From contig CM043965.1 of the NCBI GenBank assembly GCA_014529385.2, positions 13,596,412 through 13,660,411 on the forward strand: 64,000 bases of DNA, written 5' to 3'. Below, in pieces: positions 46,452 through 57,454 of the stretch (positions are counted from its first letter, which is position 1; the number at the start of each line of letters is the position of its first letter). The position numbers and the translations under genes are program-made. This DNA is from Adiantum capillus-veneris. Its lineage: Eukaryota; Streptophyta; Polypodiopsida; Polypodiales; Pteridaceae. Below the pieces are notes generated by a model. The model was not told the origin of the DNA and ran no database searches. It worked only from the letters and a program-made list of their open reading frames with translations.

Positions 46452-46510
46452 AAGGTTTGCTCATAGCTAAATTATCTCAAGGAAAGGATTCCTTGAATTG
46501 AGTGGGAGTT

Positions 46511-49231
46511 ATGGCGGAGGAAGGGAAGCTCAAGATTGAGAAGTTCAACGGCAAAAACTACCAACATTGGAAGATGCAGATTGAAGACTATCTCTACCAG
46601 AAGGACCTCTATTTGCCACTAGGTGGTCTTGCAAAGAAGCCCGCAACGATGGCAGATGAAGCATGGATTGTCCTTGATCGAAAGGCACTGGGAACAATCT
46701 GGTTAAGCTTGGCGTCAACGGTGGCCTTCAACGTTTCGGAGATGAAGACCACGGAGGACTTGTTGAAGTCACTTGACGACTTCTACGAGAAACCATCGGC
46801 ATCCAATAAGGTATTTCTTATGAAGCGCTTGTTCAATCTAAAGATGGTAGAGAAAATCAATTTCGATGACGAAGTGCGAGCTCTCCTTATACTATCATCT
46901 CTACCGGATAGTTGGGACAGCCTTGTGATGGCTGTAAGTAATTCTATTTCTGGCACAAATACACTTAAGTTTGATGATGTTGTGGGTGTTCTCCTAAGCG
47001 AGGAAATACGAAGGAGAAGCATAGGAGAATCATCAAGTGCTGCACTGTCAGTGGAAACAAGAGGAAGGCCTAAGGAGAGGTTCAAAAACCAAAAGGGTCG
47101 TGATCGCTCAAGGCGGAGCAAGTCACGCACAAAGTCAGTTCTTGAATGTTGGAACTGCGGAAAGAAGGGCCACGTCAAGAAGGATTGTTGGTCCAAGAAG
47201 AAGAAGGAGACTGAGTCTCAAGACAACAAGCCAACATCGGAGGCCAATGTGGCAGGTAAAGTAGAGCAAGATGCTCTAATTCTCTCATTAGACAATGTGT
47301 CTAATTCCTGGATAGTAGATTCCGGGGCTTCATTCCATGCGACACCACACAAGCAACATTTCCAAGATTACACCGAAGGTAATTTTGGGTATGTATACTT
47401 GGGAGATGATGAAGCTTGTGAGATTGTCGGCAAAGGTACAGTTTCTGTCAAAACTGCTAACGGAAATGAATGGAAGCTTAAAGATGTTAGGCATGTTCCT
47501 TCTCTTCGCAAAAATTTGATCTCTACAGGACAATTGAACGATGAAGGTCACAACATTGTATTCGGAAACAAACGGTGGAAGATCTCAAAGGGATCTTTGG
47601 TGGTTGCCAAGGGAGAAAAGGTAGGTACACTTTACTTGTGTACTGTTAGCACGCAACCGTCAGCTTGTGCAGCAACTACAGAAGTTGACAGTGCAGTGTG
47701 GCACTATCGACTTGGGCATATGAGTGCCAAAGGAATGCAAATCCTTCAAACAAAGAAGCTTCTACTAGGTTTGAAAGAAGTGGACTTAGAGTTCTGTGAA
47801 GATTGTGTTTATGGTAAACAAAAGAGGGTAAAATTTCAAAAATCAAGAAATGAAAGAAAAAATAAAAAACTTGAGTTGGTTCATTCTGATGTTTGGGGTC
47901 CTGCAAGTACACCATCACTTGGTGGCTCATTGTACTATGTAAAATTCATAGACGATGCGACTAGAAAAACATGGGTTTATGTCATGAAGAATAAATTTGA
48001 TGTATTTTCCATATTTCAAAGGTGGAAAGCCTTTGTGGAGAATGAAACAGGTACCAAGGTTAAATACCTCAGATCCGACAATGGAGGTGAATATTGCAAC
48101 CAAGATTTTGAAAGCTTTTGTGCTAGCAATGGCATTCGGAGGCAAAGGACAACCCCAAGGACACCTCAACAAAATGGGATTTCGGAAAGGATGAACATGG
48201 CAATGATGGAGCGAGCACGAAGCATGCAGCTACATGCAGGCCTACCGCTTGAGCTTTGGGCGGAAGCTGTAAGTACGTCTGTGTACTTAATCAACCGGTC
48301 ACCCTCAATGGCATTGGATGGGGGAGTTCTAGAAGAGGCATGGACAGGTAAACCGGTGAATTATGCATTTCTCAAAGTGTTTGGGTGTGAGGCTTTCATG
48401 CACATAGATAGAAGCCTAAGATCAAAGCTAGATGCAAAGTCCAAAAAGTGTTTCTTCATTGGCTATGGAGAAGGTGACTTTGGGTATCGCCTATGGAATC
48501 CTGAAGATGGTAAAATCTTAAGGAGTAGGGATGTAATTTTTAACGAACAAAATATGTACAAAGATTACTTGGAAAGAAAACAAACAAAAGAAACAGGTGA
48601 TGAGTACATGGAGCTTGAGGACGGTGAAGACTCAAGGACTGCAAACGGTTACAATGTGCAACAACGTCAACCAAATGAGGAGCCTCAACCTATTCCCCAA
48701 AGATCTACAAGAGCAAGTAGACCTCCAGAAAGGTTTGTTCCTTCCTTCAACCATCTCTTGATCTCAGATTCTGGAGAGCCGGAATCATACGAAGAAGCTA
48801 TGCAACATGAATCCAAAGAAGAATGGATGAAGATCATGCAAGTGGAGATGGACTCACTACATTGCAACCAAACATGGGAATTGGTTGAGTTGCCTAAAGG
48901 TAAGCGGGCACTTCAAAACAAATGGGTGTACAAGGTGAAGGAAGAAGAAGGTGGGAAGAAAAGGTACAAGTCTAGGGTTGTGGTAAAAGGGTTTTCTCAA
49001 AAGAAAGGTATTGACTTCAATGAAATATTTTCTCATGTTGTAAAAATGAACTCAATTAGGCTTGTCTTAAGCCTTGTGGCTGCTCATGATTTAAATCTCG
49101 AGCAAATGGATGTAAATACGACATTCCCTCACGGTGACTTAGAGGAGGAAATCTACATGCTTCAACCAAAGGGGTATGAAGTAAAAGGTAAGGAGAAAAT
49201 GGTTTGCAGATTAAAGAAGAGCTTGTATGGT
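46511..49231 (+). pseudogene. C2 copia Gag-Pol, 5' part
   Basis: ATG at 46511 (MAEEGKLKIEKFNGKNYQHW, copia Gag start). Domains: Gag, zinc knuckle CWNCGKKGHVKKDC (47146-47190), protease VDSGASFHATP (47315), pre-integrase WHYRLGHMSAKG, integrase with HSDVWGP, LRSDNGGEY and NGISERMN, all triad residues kept. RT begins WVYKVKEEEGGKKRYKSRVV and reaches KSLYGL, where the inserted DNA element starts. I see no stop or shift in about 907 codons. The frame carries on at 50557. An upstream GTG (46502) is in frame, but ATG with AAG-rich context is the likelier start. Confidence 0.95.
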
Positions 49232-49235
49232 TTAA

Positions 49236-50556
49236 CACTAGGTTGGTAATGGGACACTTTTATGTCCTATTAAGTGACCATTTTCCTTGAATTATGTCAA
49301 GAGTTTCAAAATGGATTTTGAGGTGCTATCTGTCTAGAAAGTTGTCTCGTGAGCTGAAAAAAACTTGACATTTTTTTGGAATATCAATTCCATCTTTAAC
49401 CTTGTCCTTGCACAACATTTCACAACCTAAACTGTGTGAAAAAACGGGTCCTGTTTTTGGCTTTTTTCAACTTTTTGCAACTATACCACTCTAGAATTCA
49501 TGTTTGTGAGGTCTAGAATGCTAGATAACTATCTTTAGTAGTCCTCAACATGTCCTGATGCTTCTAAGGAGAAATAAATGTTAAAGTTGTAAGTTATGAC
49601 CAAATTACAAAAATTATCAATTCCTGTTTTTTAGCCAATTTTAGCTCTTCTATGATTTTTTTGGTGGCTTTCATGATATCCAAATACAGTTTTGATTTTC
49701 TATGTCTCATATTGTAACATAAAGCTAATATTACTTGAGTTTTGGGGCACCTAATACCCTATTTTGCATAGTAGACAACGATGGTTGATTTTTTCAATTA
49801 TAGAAGAAAACAAAACATTCTAGTATATCAAGTATAGCTTTTTCAATATTGTTAGTTTCTTGTGACAACTACATGCATTTTGTAGGTAGTAACCATATCT
49901 AGTCATAAGGATCAAATTTGGCTAGATATTGAATAGTTTCTATGGGATTCTACAACTCATAATGTTGAGCCCAGTTTTTTCATGTTTGCTGTATTTAGCA
50001 CTTCATCTTTGTCCCCAAGATTCCCCTTGGTAAGAGATGTATTATTCTTTTGACATGCTCCATTTCTCCTTATGAACCTAAATGACAATAGGGAACTAAG
50101 AAAACATGCATATATTATTTGTATTGAGCGTGGCTATAGAAACTTTGATGATAGGTTTGCAGAATGGTAAAAATTCAACTTTTTTGTACCTATTTCTTTT
50201 GGCAAAACAAAAAATAGTGAGTGAGAAGCAATAATGTGTTCTGATCACCAACCCATTGAAGTTAACTAGGGAATTTATCTCAAGTCCTACAAAAATCCCT
50301 AATCTTATTTTTATGCAACAAAACGTAAGAAATGACTGTTTTGATGAAAATGTATTGGTCCATCAACTTTGGAGGCTTGGTGTGACCAAAAGATGAGAAA
50401 TTTTACAAGTTTCTTATTTTTTCCATGTGTAGTAGGCCTTGAACTAGAACCTCATGAAAGGATTTTACAAAATGAGTGGATCTACTATGGTTTTGGAGGT
50501 TTTTCTCAAAACCCTGAAAGGACACTTTTATGTCCTGTTAGGTTACCAACCTAGTG
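49236..50556. mobile_element. Non-coding TIR element inserted in C2 RT
   Basis: 1,321 bp with ends CACTAGGTTGGTAA and TTACCAACCTAGTG. Imperfect terminal inverted similarity continues for about 33 bp through GGACA-CTTTTA-TGTCC, a near-palindrome present at both ends. It is flanked by TTAA on both sides (49232-49235, 50557-50560). Excising it with one TTAA restores Gly-Leu-Lys-Gln of the RT exactly. Equally, TA duplications with ACACTAGG ends fit. It has no ORF, so it is non-autonomous. The superfamily is unresolved (TTAA-type, Tc1/mariner-type or CACTA-like). Confidence 0.9.
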
Positions 50557-51654
50557 TTAAAGCAAGCATCAAGACAATGGTACTTGAAGTTTGATCAATG
50601 GATGTTGGATCATGGATTCACAAGATGCAACTCGGATCACTGCGTCTACACGAAGAATTTGGGAGATGGGAAGTTCATCATCCTAATGTTGTATGTTGAT
50701 GACATGTTGATTGCAAGTGCTAACATGCAGGACATCAAAGACCTAAAAGAGGAGTTGTCTAAATCTTTTTCAATGAAATATTTAGGTGCTGCAAAGAGGA
50801 TACTTGGTATGAAAATATCAAGGGACAGAACGAAGAAGACAATAAAGCTATCTCAAGAAGATTACATCAAGAAGGTACTAGAAAGGTTTGCAATGCAAAA
50901 TGCAAAACCAGTTTCTACACCTTTGGGTGGTCACTTTAAACTAACGAAGGATATGTGTCCAAAGACACAAGAGGAGATAGCCTGTATGTCTAAAGTTCCA
51001 TATGCTGCAGCGGTAGGTTCTCTAATGTATGCTATGGTATGGACAAGGCCAGACATTGCACATGCAGTGGGAGTTGTGAGTAGGTTCATGGACAACCCAG
51101 GTAAAGAGCATTGGCAAGCTGTGAAGTGGATACTTAGGTATCTAAAAGGGACAACAACAAATGCTTTGTATTTTGGAGGAACTGATATTTTTCTAGAAGG
51201 TTATGCTGATGCAGATATGGCAGGTAACAAAGATACTCGAAGGAGCACTACTGCCTATGTGTTCACGGTTGGAGGCACAGCAATAAGCTGGGCTTCAAAG
51301 CTGCAGAAAGTGGTTTCAGTTTCTACCACGGAAGCAGAGTATGTAGCAATGACGGAGGCAAGCAAAGAAATTCTGTGGCTTCACAGATTCTTAGAAGAGC
51401 TTGGATTCAAACAAGACAATTGTGTCTTGTACAGTGATAGCCAAAGCGCTATCCATCTTGCGAAGAACTCAGCCTTTCATTCAAGGACAAAGCACATTGA
51501 GGTGGGATATCACTTCATACGCCCTCTTTTGGAAGTGGGACAGCTAAAGCTAGGAAAGGTGCATACAAGTGAAAATCCTGCAGAAATGTTTACAAAGGTA
51601 GTCAACAAGGAGAAGTTGAGCTTTTGCTCATCTTCAATCGGCATTCAAGGATAA
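50557..51654 (+). pseudogene. C2 copia Pol, 3' part (RT and RNase H)
   Basis: Continues the RT as LKQASRQWYLKFDQWMLDHGF. The catalytic YVDD is at 50692-50703 (ILMLYVDDMLIAS), then SFSMKYLGAAKRILGMKI and YAAAVGSLMYAM. RNase H follows with YADADMAGNKDTRRSTTAY, VSVSTTEAEYVAM and YSDSQSAIHLAKN, then HTSENPAEMFTK. It ends at TAA 51652-51654, 60 bp before the polypurine tract. The frame is open throughout. As a stand-alone piece it has no start codon, so it is not separately translated in any obvious way. Confidence 0.95.
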
Positions 51655-51703
51655 GAAGCCAGGATGGAAAGCAGTCACAGGTTTGGTTTGGAGATCAGTC
51701 TCC

Positions 51704-51714
51704 AAGTGGGAGAT
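51704..51714 (+). other. C2 polypurine tract
   Basis: AAGTGGGAGAT directly before the 3' LTR start TGTTAAG. Confidence 0.9.
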
Positions 51715-52472
51715 TGTTAAGTATGGAGCCTGATTTACCCTTGTAATTTTTTGTGGTAAAAGCGCACATTTGTAAGGCCCCCATTATGAGGAGAAGCCAT
51801 CGTGTGTGAAGGAAAATCACTCACTGGAAACCAAAATTTTCACGAACAAGAATCAGGGGCAACTTTAGGGGCCCCTGAGACTTTTTTTTTCCTCGCCGAA
51901 ATATTCCTTTTTGCCGGAATATTATGGCCGGGCGGCGGCCGGAAAGTGGTCGGAAACAACCGTCGGTTGGCCGGTAGTCAATGGCTGGTGGCCGGTGGTC
52001 GGAAGTCAATGGCCGGTGGTCGGTGGCCGAATTCAAAAGCGGACTTGTCTTTCAAGGGCGGCCACACATGGGCGGATTGGAGGGTTCGATTTGGACTTAT
52101 CTACACAAGGGGGGCTACACATGGCTGCCTCTCATGAGAGAGGACAGCCCTTTTGGCCTATAAAAGTAGGCCATTTCTACACACATTTAATAGTGTGAAG
52201 TTGATGCAACAAGGTGAGTGTGAAATGGTGAGAGTGAAGCAAGGCGGGAGCTCCATTAAGGGTATAATCCCTTTGTAAACTACTTTTTGTTTTGAAGTAC
52301 TAAAGCCATTGAGTGGCTGCTTTCCCATGGACGTAGCCCACATTGGGTGAACCACGTATATCATGTGTACTCTCTCTCTGTCTCTACTCTATAATCTCGT
52401 GTATGTAAATCTGTCTGTCTCCATTAAGTAATCTACTGAATTATCTATTTAGCTACGTCTTATTTCCTAACA
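51715..52472 (+). repeat. C2 3' LTR
   Basis: 758 bp, TGTTAAG...CCTAACA, TATAAAAG at 52159-52166. Complete at both ends. Differs from the 5' LTR at roughly 4-5% of positions plus small indels in the GGCCGGTGG block. Confidence 0.95.
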
Positions 52473-52477
52473 AACTG

Positions 52478-54849
52478 GACGTTCTCCTGAATTCAGTTTA
52501 ATGAACTGGTATAGAAATTGTTTCTTTTGTTTTTCAGCTTGATCTTTGTTCAATAAAACTGCATTGAGATCTATCTCTGTTAATGAAAAAATATTCATAG
52601 CGGCTAACATGCTCTCAATTTTCTTCACCTTATACTTTTGGTAAAGCTCTTTGGGTCTTAGTTCTTTTCTCCAACTTCTTATGTTATTTGTTTGGATCTG
52701 GATTCTGCCAGTGGCCCCTTGTATTGTCAGAGTCTGATTAGCATAGTCATGAATAGCCTGTGCCGTTTGCAGCCATTTCTAATGTCCTCTAACTCCAGTG
52801 AGTTTCTGAATTTTGTCACAAATCTTGACATGAATTTCCTCTATCTCATGATCAGAGTTGTTGTCAGAACTTGAAGAACTGGTAGTATCTTCAGAATACC
52901 ATTCCTTTATTTCAGTGCTTTCAGCTCCTTTATTAGTTCCCAACTCTTCCATCAACCCTTGTACTGCAACCAACATGGTCTCAGGTATCCCACGCTTTGA
53001 CTGATTTGATTGTGCTGTCTTAGAAAACTGGGGAGGTATCTTATGAATGACCCGGGCGTCAGAACTCTCTGGATGATCTGGCATCTTCTTGGCTAAATCC
53101 TCTGTGATTTTCGAAACTAGTTCTCTCTGCTCTTGCCATTCATCAACCACCTTTTCTTTACCCTTGGCCTTCCATACCTCTCTCTGCTGAGCCCATTTGC
53201 TACTTTCAGGAGTGACTGGTTTTGCTGGATTTTCTGGAATTTCCTCAATCACCGCCCCTTTAGTTCGTGTAACTGCTTGTACAGGAACTGGTTCTAGAAC
53301 CTTTGCCTCAATATCCGCAGTCACAGGTGTTTCTGGACAGTGAGCTGCGAAATACCCATACTTACCACAAGTATAGCAATTCAGGCTTCGATTCTGAAAA
53401 TTACCATGACCTCGGTCCCGGCTAGTACCCGCTTGGTATCTACCGTGCCCTGTACCAGTACCACTGATACCTGATTTCTCTTCTTGAGAAGCACTGGTAG
53501 GTTTCCACTCTTACTTGTTCGGCATTGGTAAATGCTACCACCGACAAATCTTTTCCCTTCTTGTAATGATGAATTCGGATACCACAATTGTTTCATAGAT
53601 GGCCATAGGATTTGCAATAAGTACACTGTGGGCATTCCTTTGAAATATGGTCTTTAGATTTACACTTTGAACACCAGGTGTCCATTCTTCTTACCGGTTG
53701 TCTGGTCTGGCTAATTTCAGCAATTTTCCGGGCCATCTCTTCAATCTTCTTAGACCAAGATCCCTTCTTAATCTTTTCTTTGGTCCTTTCATCTGAGCTA
53801 CTTTCAGAACTACTGGAGGCTCTACTGTAATCAAAATCTTCAGTAGAAGTACTGCTACTACTGGACCTCCTCTTCTTATGACTCTTTTCCTTCTTAGCTT
53901 GTTGTTCTAGCTTTAGGGCTTGCTACACCAAATCATTGAATTTCTTTGTTGGTGCTGACACCTCCTGTTCCATAAGTTTCTTACTGCGAAAACCATTCAA
54001 AAACCATGCTCGCAACCGCTTTTCAGATGGTGGTTCCTGTAGTTGCCTAGTCAGTTCCTTGATTTTCTCAACATAACTTATGATTGACAATTTTCTCTGC
54101 TTTATCTTATTGAGCTCATAGAGTATATCCTCATCTCCTCTGTTGTTTTGATATTCCAGTCGAAAAGCTTTAAGCAGTTTATATTATGATCTGAGTTGAC
54201 AAGCCGGGTAATGGTAGTACCATTTCCTTGCTGCCTCCTTTAATGTTTGTGGAAAGTGTTCACCCCAGTTATCTTCATCAATATTTTTGAACTCAGCATA
54301 CTGCTCAAAGGCTTGGATAAGAACATCTAGGTCATCCTTCTTTCCCCCTTTGAACATGGGAAAGGAAATTTTCAATGAAGATGTGTAATCATGTCTATCA
54401 ACATCATTTCTTCCTCTTCTCATCTTGGGATCCTAACTCCTTTTTGAAGCTTTCTTATAATGGTCTGTGTCTGCATCCCAATTAATTTCTACCTCTGTCT
54501 CAGTTGTTGTTCCCTCCCTGGCTTTTCTACTGGAACTATGGCGACTTCCTTTACTGCCTTTGGCTCCTTCGTCCCCCTGTGTGGTCCGAGAACTCTTGGC
54601 CTTGCGTTCTTCCCTTTTAGCCCTTCTTCTTCTGGACTAACTAGAATGCTGAGAGTCCTTTGCCTCATCAGCATGACTGTGCTTCTCCTGAGCCTCAGTG
54701 TCAGTTACTTGTTCATCCTTAAAATCAGAATCTCTTTCTAACTTGTCAGGGATAGGGTCAATGTGGTAGGATGGTTTCCGGCCACGGCTGGGTTTGGGTG
54801 CCATCACTCCAGCTGGAAACTCAAACTGGGAGAGGAGTTTTCTGGTCAA
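52478..54849 (-). pseudogene. G2 Gag and Gag-Pol linker
   Basis: The minus strand starts near 54800 with MAPKPSRGRKPSYHIDPIPDKLE, a charged region. The Gag capsid is at 54423-54184 (ISFPMFKGGKKDDLDVLIQAFEQY, then FPQTLKEAARKWYYHYP). The capsid end is near 54100-53990 (LTRQLQEPPSEKRLRAWFLNGF), followed by a Ser-rich stretch. The zinc knuckle region is CSKCKSKDHISKECPQC at about 53670-53620, followed by CTYCKSYGH. 53324-52779 is a Lys/Glu-rich linker ending in an Asp/Ser run. I see no D-[ST]-G protease motif up to the C2 insertion. Frames are broken by stops. Confidence 0.8.
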
Positions 54850-54883
54850 CGAGCAACAACTCTAGCCACCGTGCTCGCCAAAA

Positions 54884-55385
54884 TGACATTGGAGCTGATC
54901 TCTTTAGATAGATGATTCCAGTGTTAGAATTTACAGCTAATGGTGATTTATTAGTTCAATCAGTAGAGCTGGAGGAGAAGATAGAAACTGAACTGGAACA
55001 GCTACATGAACTGAAATACATCTGTTGAGGAGAGAGACAGACTGAATGACTGGAATTAGTGTTCATATTCAGAGTTCAAAAAGAATGGATACAAAGTATA
55101 TCTGACTGAAGTGCACTCGACTATTGTATTAGGGATTCCAGAGTAAGATTACAAATGAGGATAATGTAGCTCGAGAATAGCTTCAGGACTATAACCACAC
55201 AACTAAGAGTAAGAAGTCAAAAGATAAACAACCCAAAAGTACAGCCAACCCGATTACAATGTAATGGGTCCTATTTATAGCCCCTTGAAGTTACTGTGGT
55301 AATCGCCATGGTAATTACTGAATGGTTCACTGCTCGGCTTTCAGGAGCCGGTTCCCACCTAGTTAGACTGCCTCCGCCATCTACA
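54884..55385 (-). repeat. G2 5' LTR
   Basis: 502 bp. The minus strand has TATAAATA (55272-55279). It is adjacent to the interior sequence TTTTGGCGAGCACGG on the minus strand, the likely primer-binding site starting TGGCGAG. It is followed by GTCCT. Confidence 0.93.
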
Positions 55386-55390
55386 GTCCT

Positions 55391-56360
55391 TGTGTGACCG
55401 TCTTTGGCATTTTACATTCTTCTATAATTTGATGGACACTAGGTTTCGATAGCCATAACTGATTATTTCCTTTGTAGAAGTGCTAGCGGGTCGCCGCGAT
55501 GGACGTCTGCAGCATAACTCTTTTGTACTAACATAATGTCAATATGCAAGGAAGCGACTCGGGATGGGGCACGGAGACTTAATGAGAGTGTCAATCTCAT
55601 CAAAGTGAGCTCAGAGGCTACTCGTTCTACGACAAAAGCAAATCAACCACTTCCTAGTTAGACAATCAATATGCGTCCAATCTCGCCACTCTAGGTCATA
55701 ATGCCTTTTTGGCATCCAAATGAATCCGGAACTCCATGAAACTTAAGGAGAGGTATCACAACATTTAAGGGCTCAATTCTACCAAGTTCTGTCACCATCT
55801 AGGAAGGTACATAAATCACGATCCATCACAAAAAATGTGCAAAAAAATTGAAACAAGAGTACTTGGAAAGGTCTTCTTTAAGCATTGAAGCACTTATCCA
55901 TGGTCAAAACATCAAAAACAACCATTTTAACCTCCAAATCAATGCATTCAGCTCACAAAAAATGCGTCGCGAACCACAACAGAATTGGAAATGATCACAC
56001 TTAGATTGTAGAGCAAGAGACAGGGAACACAATGTGCTATTCGAAAACGAATTCTGATTACCAGCTCAAGAGAAAAGAAGATTACAAGTTGTAGTAGTAA
56101 GAGGCCTCCACAATGCATGTTTTTGATTCTTCAAGCTAATGATCAAAATCTCCTCAAACCTAAGGGTTTTGACTTTAAAGTTAAGGGGGCTTTCCCACGA
56201 CCATCCGGCCTCTTACAAGGGTGTAGACTCAGAGAAGTAAAGAGGGTATTGACTAATTACATCATGGTTACAACTCATCCTAGGCTAAATTACATGGATT
56301 TCTTTGAAACAATAGAGTGTTTACAGGGTTTGGTGTGCATATGCCTGTATCCACCAAACA
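55391..56360 (-). repeat. 3' LTR next to family A ORF (family D-like)
   Basis: The right edge on the minus strand is TGTTTGGTGGATACAGGC, directly after the polypurine tract AGGAAGGGGGGAA (56361-56373). It shares blocks with 36640-37535 (TCGCGAACCACAACA, AACACAATG) and has the stem-like GAGAGTGTCAATCTCATC (55586-55603) and an AAATCACGATCCAT palindrome half (55810-55823). It is cut on the left by G2, so it may continue left of 40055. Confidence 0.6.
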
Positions 56361-56373
56361 TTCCCCCCTTCCT
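56361..56373 (-). other. Polypurine tract at 3' end of family A copy 2
   Basis: AGGAAGGGGGGAA on the minus strand, 40 bp after the family A stop codon and directly before an LTR start TGTTTGG. Confidence 0.75.
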
Positions 56374-56413
56374 ATTCATTGCACGTCCTTGTGCAAGTTG
56401 TCTCTGAGCGAGT

Positions 56414-57454
56414 CTACTGCCTTCTTTTGAGCGTTGCAGTGAGATTTTTGGATTTCTGAGCTCTTGCTTCAATCTCGACTTTGGTGGCCAGCTCTCTGAA
56501 GGGATTTGTATTGAGGGTACTTTGGTAGGCGATGTGGTGGGCTGGCAGATCTTTTGTCATTGGGTCGAGTATGGAAGAGTCCACTTCGAAGAAGCCTGTC
56601 ATGAAAGCCTCTTTGAAGGTCTGCATGTAATGAGAGGGCAAAAACATGACTCTTGCGTACAATCCCATGATGACATTCCTGCTTGGGATTTTTCTCTCCA
56701 TATTCCAGCAAATGCCCCGCGTACCTTCGACAAAAACTTGCCAGGGATGCTCTGCTGCTTTGATATCACAGAAAGCTGTAATGCATGTGATGAGCATTTT
56801 GGAAATCTTTACAAGCATCTGACATGTGAGATTTGGAATCTCCTTCATCATGTTGATTACCCCTTTTAGAGTTTGATTCATGTACTGCTCCGATGGTGGG
56901 TTGTTATTGAGAGGCTTTGTAATTACCGGGTAGTTTAGCACTGTCGGTCTTTTGCTTTGCCAAATATAAAAACTATCCCAGTATCGATGTCTGTTGATGG
57001 GATAGTAAGTGGGGTCGATCTTGAGATGCTGGGTAGTGTTCTTGTAATAGGTTTCATCGATTGGTCGCTGATCGAACCATTTTTTCTGCCAGAGGGGTTG
57101 ATTGTCTATGATGGCCTGAATCTGAAGGGCCGTAACAGAAACCTCTCTGTAGTCCCCTCTGCTGTTTGGTTCAAGTTCGGGGAGCATTTTTTGCTGCCAT
57201 AATTTAAATTCTTGTCGCATCAATGGCAGTGCAATCATCTCGTGCCCATGAATCCTTACTACTTCATCTGGAGTAATCATGAAGAGGGAAGCCGATTCCA
57301 GCACCTTCAGTTCATATTGCATATAAGCCTTGTGTGAAGGGTCCTTTACTTCTGAGATCCAGTGCTGAATTTCATCCCTTGTCGACTCCAAAGTGGATGT
57401 CATGGTTGGATCTGCAGATTCCTGCGTGCCTTTTTCAATGTTGGTAGCGGGCAC
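56414..57454 (-). pseudogene. Family A long ORF, copy 2, C-terminal domain
   Basis: A 346-codon open minus-strand stretch, the best preserved part of the family. Segments: EIQHWISEVKDPSHKAYMQYELKVLES, KLWQQKMLPELEP, PTYYPINRHRYWDSFYIWQ, PTVLNYPVITKPL, VKISKMLITCITAF, HPWQVFVEGTRGICWNM and NVIMGLYARVMFLPSHYM, then FKEAFMTGFFEVDSSILDP. Mostly helical, rich in Trp/Tyr/Met, with no signal peptide or clear membrane span. Homologous to 22538-22975. I do not recognise a named domain. It continues the same long ORF upstream through two stops (57530), so it is not a separate intact gene, though it is open from 57454. Confidence 0.7.

Larger units (their letters stand above)
45674..52472 (+). mobile_element. 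Ty1/copia element C2, nested in G2, with TSD
   Basis: LTRs are 45674-46441 and 51715-52472. The target duplication AACTG is at 45669-45673 and 52473-52477, and removing C2 rejoins the G2 reading frame region between Gag and RT. It is in opposite orientation to G2. Internal parts are a tRNA-iMet primer-binding site (46442-46451), one long Gag-Pol frame split only by a DNA element, and the polypurine tract AAGTGGGAGAT (51704-51714). LTR divergence is about 4-5% by hand count, so C2 is older than C1 and younger than its host G2. Confidence 0.96.
40060..55385 (-). mobile_element. Ty3/gypsy element G2 with LTRs and TSD, carrying nested copia C2
   Basis: LTRs at 40060-40590 and 54884-55385 are collinear and both run TGA...CTACA on the plus strand. 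The target duplication GTCCT is at 40055-40059 and 55386-55390. The polypurine tract AAGGAGGGAAGGA (minus, 40591-40603) abuts the left LTR. The 15.3-kb span includes C2 (6.8 kb), so G2 itself is about 8.5 kb. Minus-strand order is LTR, Gag, RT, RNase H, integrase, extra 3' ORF, LTR. Multiple stops mark it as old. Confidence 0.95.
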
